A DNA stretch of 64,000 nucleotides from Neolewinella antarctica (GCF_011927835.1 NZ_JAATJH010000002.1:310001-374000), one strand, 5' to 3'. Shown: positions 51,701 to 61,593, numbered from the stretch's first letter. Notes: generated from the letters alone by a model not told the origin. Numbers and translations: made by a program.

Positions 51701-53458
51701 GTCGGTAACCGTATAGGTGATAAAGTAGGAACCCGGAGTATTGGCGTCGACCGTTCCGGAAACTTGAATCGCTGCAGTGAGGTCACCATCCTCGGCATCA
51801 GTGGCGGTAGCTCCGGGATTAGCGAAAACATCCCCCTCGGTAATATTTAAAGGGTTAGCACCAGCCACGGTAATCACTGGCGGTGTATTGACGGCGGTTG
51901 TGAGTGGCGTAAATTCAAATTCGTCGCTATTACAACCACCGTTAAAATCTAATCTGATTTTCTGTAAGCCAGCGTTGGTGAAATTGACATTAGTGAGAAA
52001 GTCATCATAATTTTGCCATCCGTCATTAGGGACATTTACGGACCCGATTGTGCTAAAACCACCGTTATCTTCAGATAAGGTGACCGTGGTGATTCCACCG
52101 TTTCCTTTAGCACCGCTGAACCGCCATTCGTAGTCACCGGCTACCGGGACGTTTACCCAGTACTCCACGAAGTCTCCGCCGTCAATGTATCCAATGTTCT
52201 TGGCCGTGTTGTCTTCGATAGCGACTGAAAAACCTGCTCCCGGTGGTGAGCTACCGTACCAGGGAAAGGGGTTGCTGAATGTCCGGGATAAAATTGTCCC
52301 CGGAATTTGCTGCGCTACGTCAATTGAGAATGATTGCGTGACCTCAGTATTAGAACCATCATCAGCCGTGACGACGGCTCGGTACGACCGACCTGCACCA
52401 GCTAGTGGTGACCAGGAAAGGACGTAGTTTCCATTACCGTTATCCGTAAACGTATAGCCAGTTATGGCGGTACTGGGCATGAAAGGATTCGTCCCGCCGT
52501 TACTTTTATCAAATATCTGTAGGGTGGCGGATGGTAAATTATCGTCGGTCACTTTTATGTTCACCGAGATTAAATCGCCTTCGTTCGCGACGACATCGGT
52601 AATTGCCTCGATGGCCGGAGGATTGTTAACCAATCCTTCGACGACCCAGTTAAAACTAATTTGCTCGCTGAGTGGAGCCGGGCTTCCGTCATCCGTAGCC
52701 GTGACGGTAACCGCGAACGGGCTCGAGGCGAGGGCACCGGAAGTAATCGTACCCGAAATAATACCCGTCGTACCGTCAATACTCAACCCGGATGGCAGGC
52801 CCGTTGCCACGTAAGTAATAACATCATCGTCGGGGTCGTCAGCGCTTGCGTCGAGCGAGATTATATCGTTTTCTGTACTTACTTGGTCGGCGATGGTGTT
52901 ATTGAAAACGGGTGGCGCGTTAGTGCCATTAATCGTGATGGTAGCACCGGTGGTGGTTCCCAGGACGAGGTCACCACCTCGCGTGATTCTAGTTACGGGG
53001 TTTGCCGGCCCGGGGCCAAATGAAAAGTCGATAGAAGTCGTGCCCGCCGCCTTGGCCGTCAGGTCGATCGTCAGGTAGTCAAAGGGGCCGGTAGCGAAAC
53101 CACTCAGGCGGGCGGACGCCCCGTCGATGTTACCCAATGGATCAAAATTTCCGGGGTCTAATAGCATCACGTTCAACTCGGTAGTGGCGTTATACACAAC
53201 CGAATCGATGGTGATAAACGCGGGGTTGAAGTCTAAAAAAGCTTGAATGCCGTCTATTTCTTGGGGGCCCGCGGCCACCCGCATAACCACCGTCAGTTTG
53301 TCTCCCACATCAACCGTTGAGGTAGCGGGTAACAATACTAAATCGGCCTGCGCCCGAGTAACCTGACTCGATAGCAGGAAACAAAATAGTAGGCATACCT
53401 GAAAGCATTGTTTCAGTAAGGAACATACGGATGCTAAAGAGCGTGAAGTGGGCTTCAT
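48707..53458 (-). CDS. Giant T9SS surface protein with N-terminal cohesin-like, Ig, CBM6-like and malectin domains
   Basis: 1583 residues. Signal peptide to about residue 36. Residues about 38-176 (VDVGDKLTVVMRVAAGPQEI, DGIQAFLDFNPAFITIDSV) look like a cohesin domain. Then putative-Ig repeats (GLPSGLSIDGTTGIISGTI), a CBM6-like beta sandwich (about 389-519, GDFVEYWVNVPVAGDYEWRF), a DUF5011-like domain (about 523-602), a calcium-rich DxDxDG stretch, a LamG-like domain (about 666-870), further Ig repeats, a malectin domain (about 1210-1400, LYRVNVGGP ... FNTERYDG) and FN3-like strands. The last about 80 residues (VVYPNPSDGEFTIQL ... HWTKRVIVR) are the type IX sorting signal, so it is exported and surface-attached. 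It probably binds glycans and may capture the dockerin protein encoded just upstream. Confidence 0.87.
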   Translation of the reverse strand: MKPTSRSLASVCSLLKQCFQVCLLFCFLLSSQVTRAQADLVLLPATSTVDVGDKLTVVMRVAAGPQEIDGIQAFLDFNPAFITIDSVVYNATTELNVMLLDPGNFDPLGNIDGASARLSGFATGPFDYLTIDLTAKAAGTTSIDFSFGPGPANPVTRITRGGDLVLGTTTGATITINGTNAPPVFNNTIADQVSTENDIISLDASADDPDDDVITYVATGLPSGLSIDGTTGIISGTITSGALASSPFAVTVTATDDGSPAPLSEQISFNWVVEGLVNNPPAIEAITDVVANEGDLISVNIKVTDDNLPSATLQIFDKSNGGTNPFMPSTAITGYTFTDNGNGNYVLSWSPLAGAGRSYRAVVTADDGSNTEVTQSFSIDVAQQIPGTILSRTFSNPFPWYGSSPPGAGFSVAIEDNTAKNIGYIDGGDFVEYWVNVPVAGDYEWRFSGAKGNGGITTVTLSEDNGGFSTIGSVNVPNDGWQNYDDFLTNVNFTNAGLQKIRLDFNGGCNSDEFEFTPLTTAVNTPPVITVAGANPLNITEGDVFANPGATATDAEDGDLTAAIQVSGTVDANTPGSYFITYTVTDSNPTNPLSDTEILEVIVNGGVAADCSDIGAVDLNNDGEINSLDTDDDGDGVTDELDIFALDAANGTTQTLPINLSFDAEITNTLLCSGFTGIQSNGVTNYLDQFNSNNITVDNGAGTLTINLTSADAGDVFKTQNNANNGFQLGFTVPAGAYTIHGQLENPFPAGFTGNQYQSAGIQVGDGTQANFMKFVLGVQGNNVRAQRASEVNDVPSEDNFVNTAAIEAASLVDLYIDVDAAGMATPRYELDGVPVGAAFSPYDISGFIANGVLAVGIISTTTTGSSSTTNGNPFTATWKILEVNEETPANGAPGITTISDQISTEGDVISLQTTASDPDAGNILAYTATGLPAGIIIDQSGLISGTITVGAASVTPYSVTVTVTDDGTPTLNAATTFSWTVSEPVIVNTAPVVTIDSPVDGSAVPRGTNITLSGTVTDAEENNLETGLQWSSSDTQFTPDAVSGGVGASITGQLVTPGSQTITATVVDGGNLSGSDVVTVTVSGPQVDLTSPLDNATVTSTDVQIEWTATEVLYGRQEHFHLYVNPQDLNNLDTDDRISTASAIEQTFWDLTDADGITAGTNTVVIRIADQFHEEFLSNPNDPTSYINDVVTFTVDETIPVELPEPCANTLYRVNVGGPAQASADTTSLGWSSDVGNFMSAGNSPFLAAMSGGGSIYSGNAGSAHGGPIIMTDPTVPTSAPAAVFNTERYDGTSNPEMKWEFPVTPGTEVQITLLFAELFGGINQVGDRVFDVTIEGIVLPAFDDIDPFAIAGAKGAFTRSATITVMDGTLDIEFIHGIENPALKGIQICNLSDGAILPVELVSFLGRTGKKQNTLEWISASEEAFNYYELERLPEDASGWEVVGAVAGAGQVGEVRTYTYHDVAPPQSAYYRLRMVDLDDSFTYSDVVYLKRGIAAGELVVYPNPSDGEFTIQLPTDESTILTLYDLNGRVVWQRKATSTTTSLLQSKGSPDGTESNLAEGVYLLSAKTDSDHWTKRVIVR
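49103..49123 (-). repeat. GC-rich 18-mer dispersed repeat, copy 12 (exact, inside the cohesin-like protein gene)
   Basis: Exact on the minus strand and read in frame as GAVAGAG, just before the sorting domain. The motif VxGAG is common at this place in T9SS proteins, so part of the match may reflect codon use. Confidence 0.7.
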
Positions 53459-53499
53459 AAGTAGATAGTTGTCGTTGTCAGCATGATTTTGTTAACGGG

Positions 53500-53533
53500 G
53501 CCGGGATGAGCTTAAGCGCAGGCTCATCCCGGC
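53500..53533 (-). terminator. Hairpin between the two giant surface protein genes
   Basis: Perfect 12-bp stem GCCGGGATGAGC / GCTCATCCCGGC with a 10-base loop, between the dockerin gene stop and the next gene start on the minus strand. No T-run follows, so it may reduce rather than end transcription. Confidence 0.5.
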
Positions 53534-53546
53534 AAATAAGGTGTTG

Positions 53547-56500
53547 TCAATTGTTGTCTAAGGAGGCGCCGGCCTGCAGAAAATTAGAAGTTAGTAGTGA
53601 AACGTCTTGGATATTAGTGAGGCCGTCACCGTTAATATCCGATGACTCCCCGGCCTGCAGAAAAGTGTTGGCCAGTAGTGAGAAATCTTGAATGTCTACT
53701 AGGTTGTCATCATTCAAATCACCCGCTCTCAACTCGTCGAAAGTGACGGCCGTGTTGCCACTGTTCAGCGTCAATTCTTGTACTCTTTGCAAATACCCAG
53801 CTCGCTTGACCAATACTTTGTATTCGCCGGGGGCAAACACCGGAACCGTCATTTGCCCGTTTGCGTCGGCAATCGGTGCGTAACTGCGCAGGGGGGTATT
53901 TAAATCGTCCAGTGCGTATAACTCGACCGTATGCACACCACTAGCGTTGGTGCGGCCCTGGCTTGTTGCGGTAAGTGTCAGGCTGGCCGCTGGTTGGTCC
54001 GTTACGTCCCAGGTAAAGGAGGTTTGGGCGCTGCCTGCCGGTACGCAACTATCGGTTACCGTTACGACGACGTCATAGGGGCTACCGTCGGCGGCGCCTA
54101 CGGTTCCACTTTGGCTGCGTACTGACTCGGGTAAGTTGAGGTTCTGTGGATTACCGTTGTAATCTGAGCGTGACAATACCATCCGGTCAATTGCGTGGGA
54201 AGAAGACCGTGCGGATACTTGAATGTTATAAACACCGGGTGCATCAAACCTGGCGAAGATCGGGTGAGGGTCGTTATCGCTGGTGTTGGTACCCCAACTC
54301 CAGTTGTTTGCACCACTGGAGTAAATTTTAAACCAACCTCCATTTCCGGCACCATTCGGCGCGGCGCCGACGCATTCATTTTCCCCGGCGGCTGAGCCTT
54401 TGGGGCAGACGATGCTTCCACCTTTCTGGCCATAAAAGGCATCGGCTTCAATTTTTAACCAGGAATCATTGTGCTCCGTAGTGTTCGTCCCGTTACCCAC
54501 CTGATTACGCCACTGGAATCGATATACCCCAGGCTCCGTAATCTCTACGGGATAAGTCAGTACGCCATTACCCGGGGCACCGAAGTACTGAGGACCCTGC
54601 CAGGTAATAAAATCACTGCCGGTGGCACCGGCCGGGTTATTGATGTTCGGCGAAGAAGTGGTGCTATAGGTAGCCGCATTTTTCCAGTCGCCGGGTAGCG
54701 TTTCGATTGACTCCATTTCGATCACGACAATTCCCCCGCTCTCGATAAACGCACCATCCGACCCACCTCCGATACCAGCAACACTTTCGTCCAGGGTTCC
54801 CGTAATTAGACCCGAGCTGGGGTCAATGGTCAGGCTGGGTGGAAGCCCCGTCGCGCCGTAGCTAAGGCCACCACAGTCGTCGCTGTCGGTCGCATTAATT
54901 TGCAGCGATACCACATCGCCTTCCTCTCCGAATTGCGCCCCGGGGTTCATTACTATTGGTGGGTCGTTAGCGGAAAGTGTGCCGCTACTGATAATTTCAA
55001 TGGCTTTGAGGTTGGGATTCTGTGCTCCCTTAATAAAATCAATATCCAGATTACCGTCCGTGACGGTTACGGGAATTGATTCTACGCCGGCCGTATTCCA
55101 GCCGTAAGCTGCCGTCTGATCAAAGTTGTCGAGTATTGAGATCCCTTCCACCGACACACCAAAGACGCGGGTGCCGGCCGTCTGCGCACCGGTCCAAATC
55201 TCCGCGAACAGTAGGTTTACCGTATAATTACCATTTTCTACTGGGAAGTCCCACTGCATATTATCTGGATTCACTACTGAACTGTACCGCTCGGTAAAGA
55301 ATAGCTCGTTGGGATAGCCCGTGTTGTTGGCTCCCGTGAAGTCGGCACCGTAAGTAATATCTTCCGCCGGAGCAGTGAGGTTGTAGTGCGGAGAAGGGGT
55401 GCCCGTGACCGCGGTACCATTAGCGGTAACGGCAGCCTGATCAGCCGACCAGTTCATAGTATCGACGTCGTTCGTGGCGGTAAGTGGCCCACCCGTGTTG
55501 AGCCGATACAGGACCGTACCGGGGGCTACTCCGGTACCAGTCAGCGCAACGGTGGCGGTGCTGGCGTTTCCGTAGTCGATCTCTAACGTAGCCGTTTGCC
55601 CACCTGTGGAACCGGCGAAGCCTACGGTGAGGTCTAAACTGACCCCGGGTGCGAGCAGGGCAAACCCGACTGGAGTGTCCAGGGAGAACGATGCAGCATC
55701 CGGGCCGGTAATTGTTACGTTGGTAACGATAATACCGGTATTACCGCCCGCACAGCTTACCGGAATGTTAGAGTTACCGTTCGCACTGATATTCGCACTG
55801 GCGGGTACCTGGAGCTGGCTAGCAGTGAGTGGTGTTCCGAACGGATCGTCCGTGCCGAGGTACTCCATTTTCTTCATTGTTCCACCTCCGCCCTTACTGT
55901 TGGAGCCAGCCGTCACGTGAATTCCATTTCCCGAGACAATTGCCTGGGTGCCGTGTCTTTCGGTGATTAGGTCGGCCTTAGTCGACCAAGTCCCCGTGGC
56001 GGCATTGAACGCTTCGGTCGTTTTCACGGCATCGTCGATGTCGTTGCCCTGCAAATCTTTTCCGATCTCTCCGCCGATCACGTATAGTTCGTCCTCAAAG
56101 GCGGCCACGGAGGCAGCTGCCCGGGGTGTGGGTAAATCGGGTACGGTTGACCAAGTACCGGTAGAAAAATCATACACGTCTACTTCCGCAATTAAGGGGC
56201 CGAAAGTGCCGCCCGGGCCGCCGGATAAGCGCCCGCCCGCCAGGTATAGTTTGTCATCAATTACGCCGGCGTGAAAATGATCCCGGGCGCGGGGGGAGTC
56301 CGCTAGGGCCGTCCAGATGCCCGTCGCGGGGTCGAATTCATCGAACCAGGGAATGTAGCCACCATTGTGGCCAATGGTATTACCCGCAATAATGTAGAAT
56401 TTATCGTTATGAATGACCAACCCAGCCGAGCCCCGCTTGCGGTCGGTCGGAACCGCCGGCCCCTGGATCCACTCATCCGTGGCGGGGTTGTAAGCCCAGA

Positions 56501-59500
56501 CAAAATCAGCCGGCACTTCATTGGGGAAATTATTGGTCTTAAAGGCACCAATTACCCAGATTAGCCCCCGGTACTCCAGCGCCTGAAAGTGGTTAAACTC
56601 AGCCGGTGCGGAGGTGGCAATTTGACTCCAGGTCTTTGCCTGGTAGTCGTACACATCCAGCGTGGTGGCGCTTTCCCGACCGCCAAATAGATAGAATTTA
56701 TCGCCAGCCTGCACGAACGAGCATTCGTGGCGGGCCGTGTAGTTTTCGTCGTCCGTCTGGTTGGTCCAACTCGCATTTTGCACTGGGGCGGTAACCGTCC
56801 AGGCAATGGGGACGGTAGTGGCGGTGCTACCGGGTTTATCAACCGTAAGGAGTGCATTGTAAACGCTACCCACGCTGGCCCCGGTGGTAATGGTGCCGAA
56901 AATCAACCCGGTGGTTGGCTCTACTTGAACTCCCGGTGGCAGACCGGAAGCGTTGAATGAAAAGTTTTCGGTGGCGCTCCCGCCCGCGGCCATTACGGTT
57001 AGGTTGATGAGGTCGCCTTCCATATTATTTTGATCGGGGATCGGCGTTACCGTAATGGGTGGTGAAATTGGGGCGCTGGCCGCCAGAATTTCAATGCCGT
57101 TGATCAACGGATTTTCGACTTCGTGTTCAAATAAAATATTAAGGGTGCCATCCGTCAGGGTGACTGGGTATTCAAGCATACCAGCAATTTGATGGCCGAA
57201 AGTCGCCACGAGGTCGAGGTCATTTTGCACGACCGAGCCTTCAATGGAAATATCAAATACGCGCTCGCCGGGTTGGTCAGTCCCACCGAAGCCATTTCCC
57301 ATGTATAATCGCACCAAATAATCGCCATCGGGTAAGCCGAAGGTCCATTCCATCTCCGGAGCAGCCCCGATATCGTAACGTTCATTGGTAAACAGGGCCT
57401 GCGGCACGTAGGCGGGTACCGAGGCGCTACGTCCCGCCGTATTTTGGGTAGAAAGTAATCCGGTGTTCACGGTATACGTCATGCCGTTAAAGCTGCCGCT
57501 CTGCGCACCAAAATCTAGTCCACCCAACCAGTCCGGGTTAGCCGCGTCGGTAGCCGCCAGCGTTGGTCCGTTCGCCCTGATGCGTAGGATGGGCGTAGCC
57601 TCTTCGGATACCGTAACGGAAAAGATTTGTTCCACGAACAAGCCATCGTTATCGGTCGCCCGCACGGTAAACACCGCAATTCCGGGCGTGGGTGGGAAGG
57701 ACAGCGTCATCGTACCGTCCGTAATGCCCGCGGTAATGGTTGGGTTAGTATTAGATTCGACGGAATAAGTAAGATTATCATCTCCATTATCGTCGCTGAA
57801 GTACTCGTCGAGATTGATGTTTTGTGCACTAGCGTTGACCAGTTTCTCGATATTCGGTAATACCTGCTGAACGAAGGGCATGGCGCTTTTTACGTATAAA
57901 TAATCCCAAGTCCCTTCCACTTCCTGACCCGCCGCACTAGAGGTACCGATCAATCCCGTAGCCAGCGGTTCGCCAGGGTTTTGGATAGCCGAGAGAATAC
58001 TGCCCTGGGCGGTGATGGTACCCAGCGTCTGTGTGCTCAGGCTGTCTACGGTGTACTGCAACGTGACGTCCCCGCTGGCGGCATTCACCCGAAAGAACAT
58101 CACGATACTTCGGTTAGCCGAAACGTTTGCGGTTATGGGCGTTTGGGGAACGTCGTTGATTTCCTGGAGCGCCTGCAAGCTGCCGCCAGCGGTAAGAACG
58201 AATTTAATGTAGTTGCTCTGGGTGCCGTCGCCGATAAACAGGCCTAGTTCACCATTCTGAGGAGCTGAATTTCCGTAGAGTTGAAGCGGGTCGGAGAAGT
58301 TAACCAGGCGACCTTCAACGGAAAAAGTATTGGTGCTTTGGTCCACATTTACGCCGTACTGGAAGGCTTTCTCCTGGGTGTTCGTGTTTCCTAGCGCCGT
58401 GCCGGCGGTCATCTGCATGGTCATGGCACCAACCGCACCGCCGAGGATGTCGTTGGGGTTAGGATCGCTGGGGCTGTCGCGGCGGTCGAGCCAATCCATC
58501 CAGTTGGGGTTGGCGGCGCCATTATTCATCATACCCGTGAAGCCGAGGCCCAGGTATCCCTTCAATTCTTGGTTGTCGGAAAGCAGATCGTTGATGACCG
58601 GTAAATTGAAGGCATCGCTGCCGCCGACGGTCGGGTCACCCAGTTGGAAAGGGTCATTAGCATCGGGGATATTGTCATTGTCGTCGTCTAAATCGTTTAG
58701 ATCCGAGGTGAGGGTACCACCCGCTGCCTTATCGAAGTCATTGGGCTGATTGCCCCCGTTACAGATAACTTCCTTTACCGTCTGCGCCGCATCTTTGTTA
58801 TCAATCTCGTCCTGGTTCGTATAGCCGTCCAGATCATTATCTCCCGTTGCGGAATAACCAGGTTCGCCGGGTTCGAAGCAAACAAAATCCTGGGGCTCGA
58901 GTACCTTGATGGTACCGTTAAAAGTAGCGACCCAAACGGTGCCGGGAAAAGGGTCGACGTCACTGTTGCAGGTAATACCGAGTGCGTTACCCCCCAGGTT
59001 GGATATGAAAGAAGGCGTCAGTTGCAAAAGACCGCCGTTGGCGTCTAATTCAACCCGGCGCAGAACTCCTCCGTTCTTGCCAGCCAGTAAGTTACCCTGC
59101 ATCGCTCCGTTGAAATTGGAGGCCGTGTACTCGTCAATACCGTTGGTGTTGGTGCCCCAGGTCGTTACGAGTACGTCATCGTCACCGTCCGGATTAGAAG
59201 TTCCCGGGCCCCGCCAATCCCCCTCGCGGGCGTCGGCCAAACTCACGGGCACCGGCGGCCAGTTGGCGGGCAGTCCGATGCTGGGGTCATCCGTGTAACC
59301 AGCCCCGCGGGAGCCATCGGGGTCGTAGATCAGCGTACGAAAGACGGAATTGGTGTTGGCATTGACCGTGGGGTTCGTGAATAGGCCCGCCCCGGTCGGA
59401 TTGGCTCGTACGGGCACGGGGTGGCCACCGTAAAAGCTCCCGAGGCCGTAGCTCTGAATATCGTTCGTAATTAGGGTAAGGTGATCCTGATTATTTACCT

Positions 59501-60605
59501 GCTCCCCACCCACCTGGCTGGAGCTGCCGGGTTCGGATGAAATGTATTCGTTGGTAACCAGACCACCACCTTCGTTGGCGGGCAGACCTCCCCAGCCTCC
59601 ATTGGCACCATTGTCGGTGCAAAATACCTTGCCAGCCGCGGTAACGACAAGATCATAGGAATTACGGTATCCCCCCGAAAAAATCTGTACGGGGCCACCG
59701 ACAACCATCATGGCCTGGTTGAGCCCGTCGTTGCCCCCCCAGGGGTCGTTGATGTCTATACCCGTGTATCCTACTGCATCGGGGTCGATAATACCGTTCG
59801 CGTTAGACCGCGTGGGGTCATCCAAAGTAGGTAGATCGTAAATGAATTTTCGGCTGGAAATGGGGTCGGTTGTGGGAGGTATGTTCTCCAGTTGAGTCAG
59901 GTTGACCGACAGGATGGCTGCGGACAGTGCGTACTCCGTCGTCCAGGCGAAGTTGTCGGATGGCGACCCCGCATTGGTGTGGCCACCGGAGCAAACGATC
60001 AGGAAGTCGGTGCCGTTTACCGTGACGAACTCTAACCCGTTCGTAGCGTGATTTTCCTCGGAGCGGGGAAGACCCCTCACGATATCAACCACGTCCCAGG
60101 AAGTACCATTCCAGGTCAGCCGGGTGATGACTCCGGAGTTAGTATCGAGGTTCTGATCACCACTGGGTCCACCAATCCGCGAATCGCTGGAAGTGACGTA
60201 AATCACGGGTGCGGCAGCCGTACCCGCTACCGTTAGTCCCGTAGCCTCCCGCTTGTTGCCAATGTTGGCGAGCCCGTCGTCGTTGTGGTTGGGAATATTT
60301 TTTACGTCAAGCAACTCTTCGGAACTAAGGACGACGTAATCGTTCGGCCCGTTCCTTTGGATGGAGAAAATATCGACCGCGCCATCAATGCCGACCACGT
60401 AAAGCCGACCGTCGGGGCCAAACATTAATGAAGTGCCTTTGGCTACGCCACCGATGTTGTTGAAATCCAGGTTACTTTCCCCAAAACTTTGGCCCCTTAA
60501 AATGGGGGTTGTAAAAAGAAGAAAACCTAGCAGTACGTAGCGTACGTTAATCAGTACGCGGCATAGCAAGGTTTTATCCGTAGTAGTAGGTAGAATGATG
60601 TTCAT
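53547..60605 (-). CDS. Giant secreted multidomain protein with C-terminal dockerin
   Basis: 2352 residues from ATG 60605, which gives a signal peptide (NVRYVLLGFLLFTTPILRGQ). Order: glucose/sorbosone-dehydrogenase-like propeller (about 40-570, LMFGPDGRLYVVGIDG), calcium-rich linker (DNDLDGYTNQDE), LamG-like domain, Ig repeats, malectin 1 (about 1012-1172, FTNERYDIG), kelch propeller (about 1285-1568, DKFYLFGGRE), choice-of-anchor D/ASPM-like domain, malectin 2 (about 1698-1872, FTERYSS), CBM-like domain (about 1962-2158), a carboxypeptidase-regulatory-like domain, and a dockerin: GDLNDDNLVDIQDFSLLANT and SDINGDGLTNIQDVSLLTSN, two DxNxDGxxxxxD loops. No T9SS signal is visible, so secretion or attachment may depend on the dockerin or another route. 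No catalytic motif was identified. Confidence 0.85.
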   Translation of the reverse strand: MNIILPTTTDKTLLCRVLINVRYVLLGFLLFTTPILRGQSFGESNLDFNNIGGVAKGTSLMFGPDGRLYVVGIDGAVDIFSIQRNGPNDYVVLSSEELLDVKNIPNHNDDGLANIGNKREATGLTVAGTAAAPVIYVTSSDSRIGGPSGDQNLDTNSGVITRLTWNGTSWDVVDIVRGLPRSEENHATNGLEFVTVNGTDFLIVCSGGHTNAGSPSDNFAWTTEYALSAAILSVNLTQLENIPPTTDPISSRKFIYDLPTLDDPTRSNANGIIDPDAVGYTGIDINDPWGGNDGLNQAMMVVGGPVQIFSGGYRNSYDLVVTAAGKVFCTDNGANGGWGGLPANEGGGLVTNEYISSEPGSSSQVGGEQVNNQDHLTLITNDIQSYGLGSFYGGHPVPVRANPTGAGLFTNPTVNANTNSVFRTLIYDPDGSRGAGYTDDPSIGLPANWPPVPVSLADAREGDWRGPGTSNPDGDDDVLVTTWGTNTNGIDEYTASNFNGAMQGNLLAGKNGGVLRRVELDANGGLLQLTPSFISNLGGNALGITCNSDVDPFPGTVWVATFNGTIKVLEPQDFVCFEPGEPGYSATGDNDLDGYTNQDEIDNKDAAQTVKEVICNGGNQPNDFDKAAGGTLTSDLNDLDDDNDNIPDANDPFQLGDPTVGGSDAFNLPVINDLLSDNQELKGYLGLGFTGMMNNGAANPNWMDWLDRRDSPSDPNPNDILGGAVGAMTMQMTAGTALGNTNTQEKAFQYGVNVDQSTNTFSVEGRLVNFSDPLQLYGNSAPQNGELGLFIGDGTQSNYIKFVLTAGGSLQALQEINDVPQTPITANVSANRSIVMFFRVNAASGDVTLQYTVDSLSTQTLGTITAQGSILSAIQNPGEPLATGLIGTSSAAGQEVEGTWDYLYVKSAMPFVQQVLPNIEKLVNASAQNINLDEYFSDDNGDDNLTYSVESNTNPTITAGITDGTMTLSFPPTPGIAVFTVRATDNDGLFVEQIFSVTVSEEATPILRIRANGPTLAATDAANPDWLGGLDFGAQSGSFNGMTYTVNTGLLSTQNTAGRSASVPAYVPQALFTNERYDIGAAPEMEWTFGLPDGDYLVRLYMGNGFGGTDQPGERVFDISIEGSVVQNDLDLVATFGHQIAGMLEYPVTLTDGTLNILFEHEVENPLINGIEILAASAPISPPITVTPIPDQNNMEGDLINLTVMAAGGSATENFSFNASGLPPGVQVEPTTGLIFGTITTGASVGSVYNALLTVDKPGSTATTVPIAWTVTAPVQNASWTNQTDDENYTARHECSFVQAGDKFYLFGGRESATTLDVYDYQAKTWSQIATSAPAEFNHFQALEYRGLIWVIGAFKTNNFPNEVPADFVWAYNPATDEWIQGPAVPTDRKRGSAGLVIHNDKFYIIAGNTIGHNGGYIPWFDEFDPATGIWTALADSPRARDHFHAGVIDDKLYLAGGRLSGGPGGTFGPLIAEVDVYDFSTGTWSTVPDLPTPRAAASVAAFEDELYVIGGEIGKDLQGNDIDDAVKTTEAFNAATGTWSTKADLITERHGTQAIVSGNGIHVTAGSNSKGGGGTMKKMEYLGTDDPFGTPLTASQLQVPASANISANGNSNIPVSCAGGNTGIIVTNVTITGPDAASFSLDTPVGFALLAPGVSLDLTVGFAGSTGGQTATLEIDYGNASTATVALTGTGVAPGTVLYRLNTGGPLTATNDVDTMNWSADQAAVTANGTAVTGTPSPHYNLTAPAEDITYGADFTGANNTGYPNELFFTERYSSVVNPDNMQWDFPVENGNYTVNLLFAEIWTGAQTAGTRVFGVSVEGISILDNFDQTAAYGWNTAGVESIPVTVTDGNLDIDFIKGAQNPNLKAIEIISSGTLSANDPPIVMNPGAQFGEEGDVVSLQINATDSDDCGGLSYGATGLPPSLTIDPSSGLITGTLDESVAGIGGGSDGAFIESGGIVVIEMESIETLPGDWKNAATYSTTSSPNINNPAGATGSDFITWQGPQYFGAPGNGVLTYPVEITEPGVYRFQWRNQVGNGTNTTEHNDSWLKIEADAFYGQKGGSIVCPKGSAAGENECVGAAPNGAGNGGWFKIYSSGANNWSWGTNTSDNDPHPIFARFDAPGVYNIQVSARSSSHAIDRMVLSRSDYNGNPQNLNLPESVRSQSGTVGAADGSPYDVVVTVTDSCVPAGSAQTSFTWDVTDQPAASLTLTATSQGRTNASGVHTVELYALDDLNTPLRSYAPIADANGQMTVPVFAPGEYKVLVKRAGYLQRVQELTLNSGNTAVTFDELRAGDLNDDNLVDIQDFSLLANTFLQAGESSDINGDGLTNIQDVSLLTSNFLQAGASLDNN

Positions 60606-60705
60606 AACTGTTTGGTGTTGTTCAAAATCCAAAAGCTGGAAAAATAGGGTTACAACACATTGATGTGCTGTACAGCGTGTCGTCACGCCGTCCGGTACCG
60701 CTAAG

Positions 60706-61430
60706 TATGTTGTGAAGTCCAGTGTGCTACTCAGGCTTTGTCAAATACGCAAGCCAGTGCACAATTAGTGCGGCATCCGGTGCAGGCTATAAATTATAAG
60801 GTCAGTGTGTAATCCGCGTGTTCCCGATTGTTGCCGAGCACGCATACCGGTGCGTTGCCCGTCCAGCGGGCTGCTAAACGCACTGTCCAGTACGATTAAA
60901 TGTGCGATAATTATCGAGGTACGGTTGAGCGTATTGCTCGGTGCGTCGCTAGCGCGCCGTTAAGCGCAGTCAAACGTGTCGTAAAGTCCACTATGTCTCC
61001 GGCGTAATACCCAGCACGCAATTCAATGCGTGTTGGTGCAGATGTCCGGGACATATAGTCCAGTGTGTTGTGTCGTTGTTGGAAATATCAGTGTATAATC
61101 AAAAGTGTTGTTCAATGCGTTGCCGCTGCGCTTCTCAGCGCCGTCTACCGAGTCGTAAAGTCCGTTATATCTCCAGTGTAACGCCTGGTACGCATTTCAA
61201 TGCGTTGTCAGATCAGCTACCCGGGGCATATAGTCCAGTGTGTTGTGTCGTTGTTGGAAATGTCAGTGTATACCAAATGCGTCGTCGCCGCGCTTTTCAG
61301 CGCAGTCTTACCGAGTCGTAAAGTCCATTATGTTTCCGGTACGGCGCTCGGCACGCAATCCATTGCGTGGTTTAAGCAGCCAACCGTGTAGTAAAGTCCA
61401 GTGTGTTGTGTTGTTGTTGTAAATGCTCTC
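60706..61430. repeat. Degenerate tandem array, about 170-bp unit, upstream of the dockerin gene
   Basis: The marker AAGTCCAGTGTGTTGTG and variants recurs at 60717, 60885, 61058, 61233 and 61396 (steps 168, 173, 175, 163). A second marker, CGTAAAGTCC then ATTATGTCTCCGG, recurs at about 60981, 61155 and 61318 in phase. The best pair (61051-61095 and 61226-61273) is nearly identical. No sustained frame crosses the array. Nothing else was seen in 60606-62019 except the palindrome at 61594 and the element at 61697. Confidence 0.8.
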
Positions 61431-61593
61431 TCTAAATCTAAAGTAAACATACGTCACTTTTCTTACATAACAAAACAGGAGAAACTTTTTTTTAGAATAT
61501 AATAGCGTAAAATTTTGCATTCGTTTTAAATTAGCCCGTACGGGAAAATCTTGGCGACCCGTTTTCAATGGAGTAGTTGACAAGGAAGAATGA

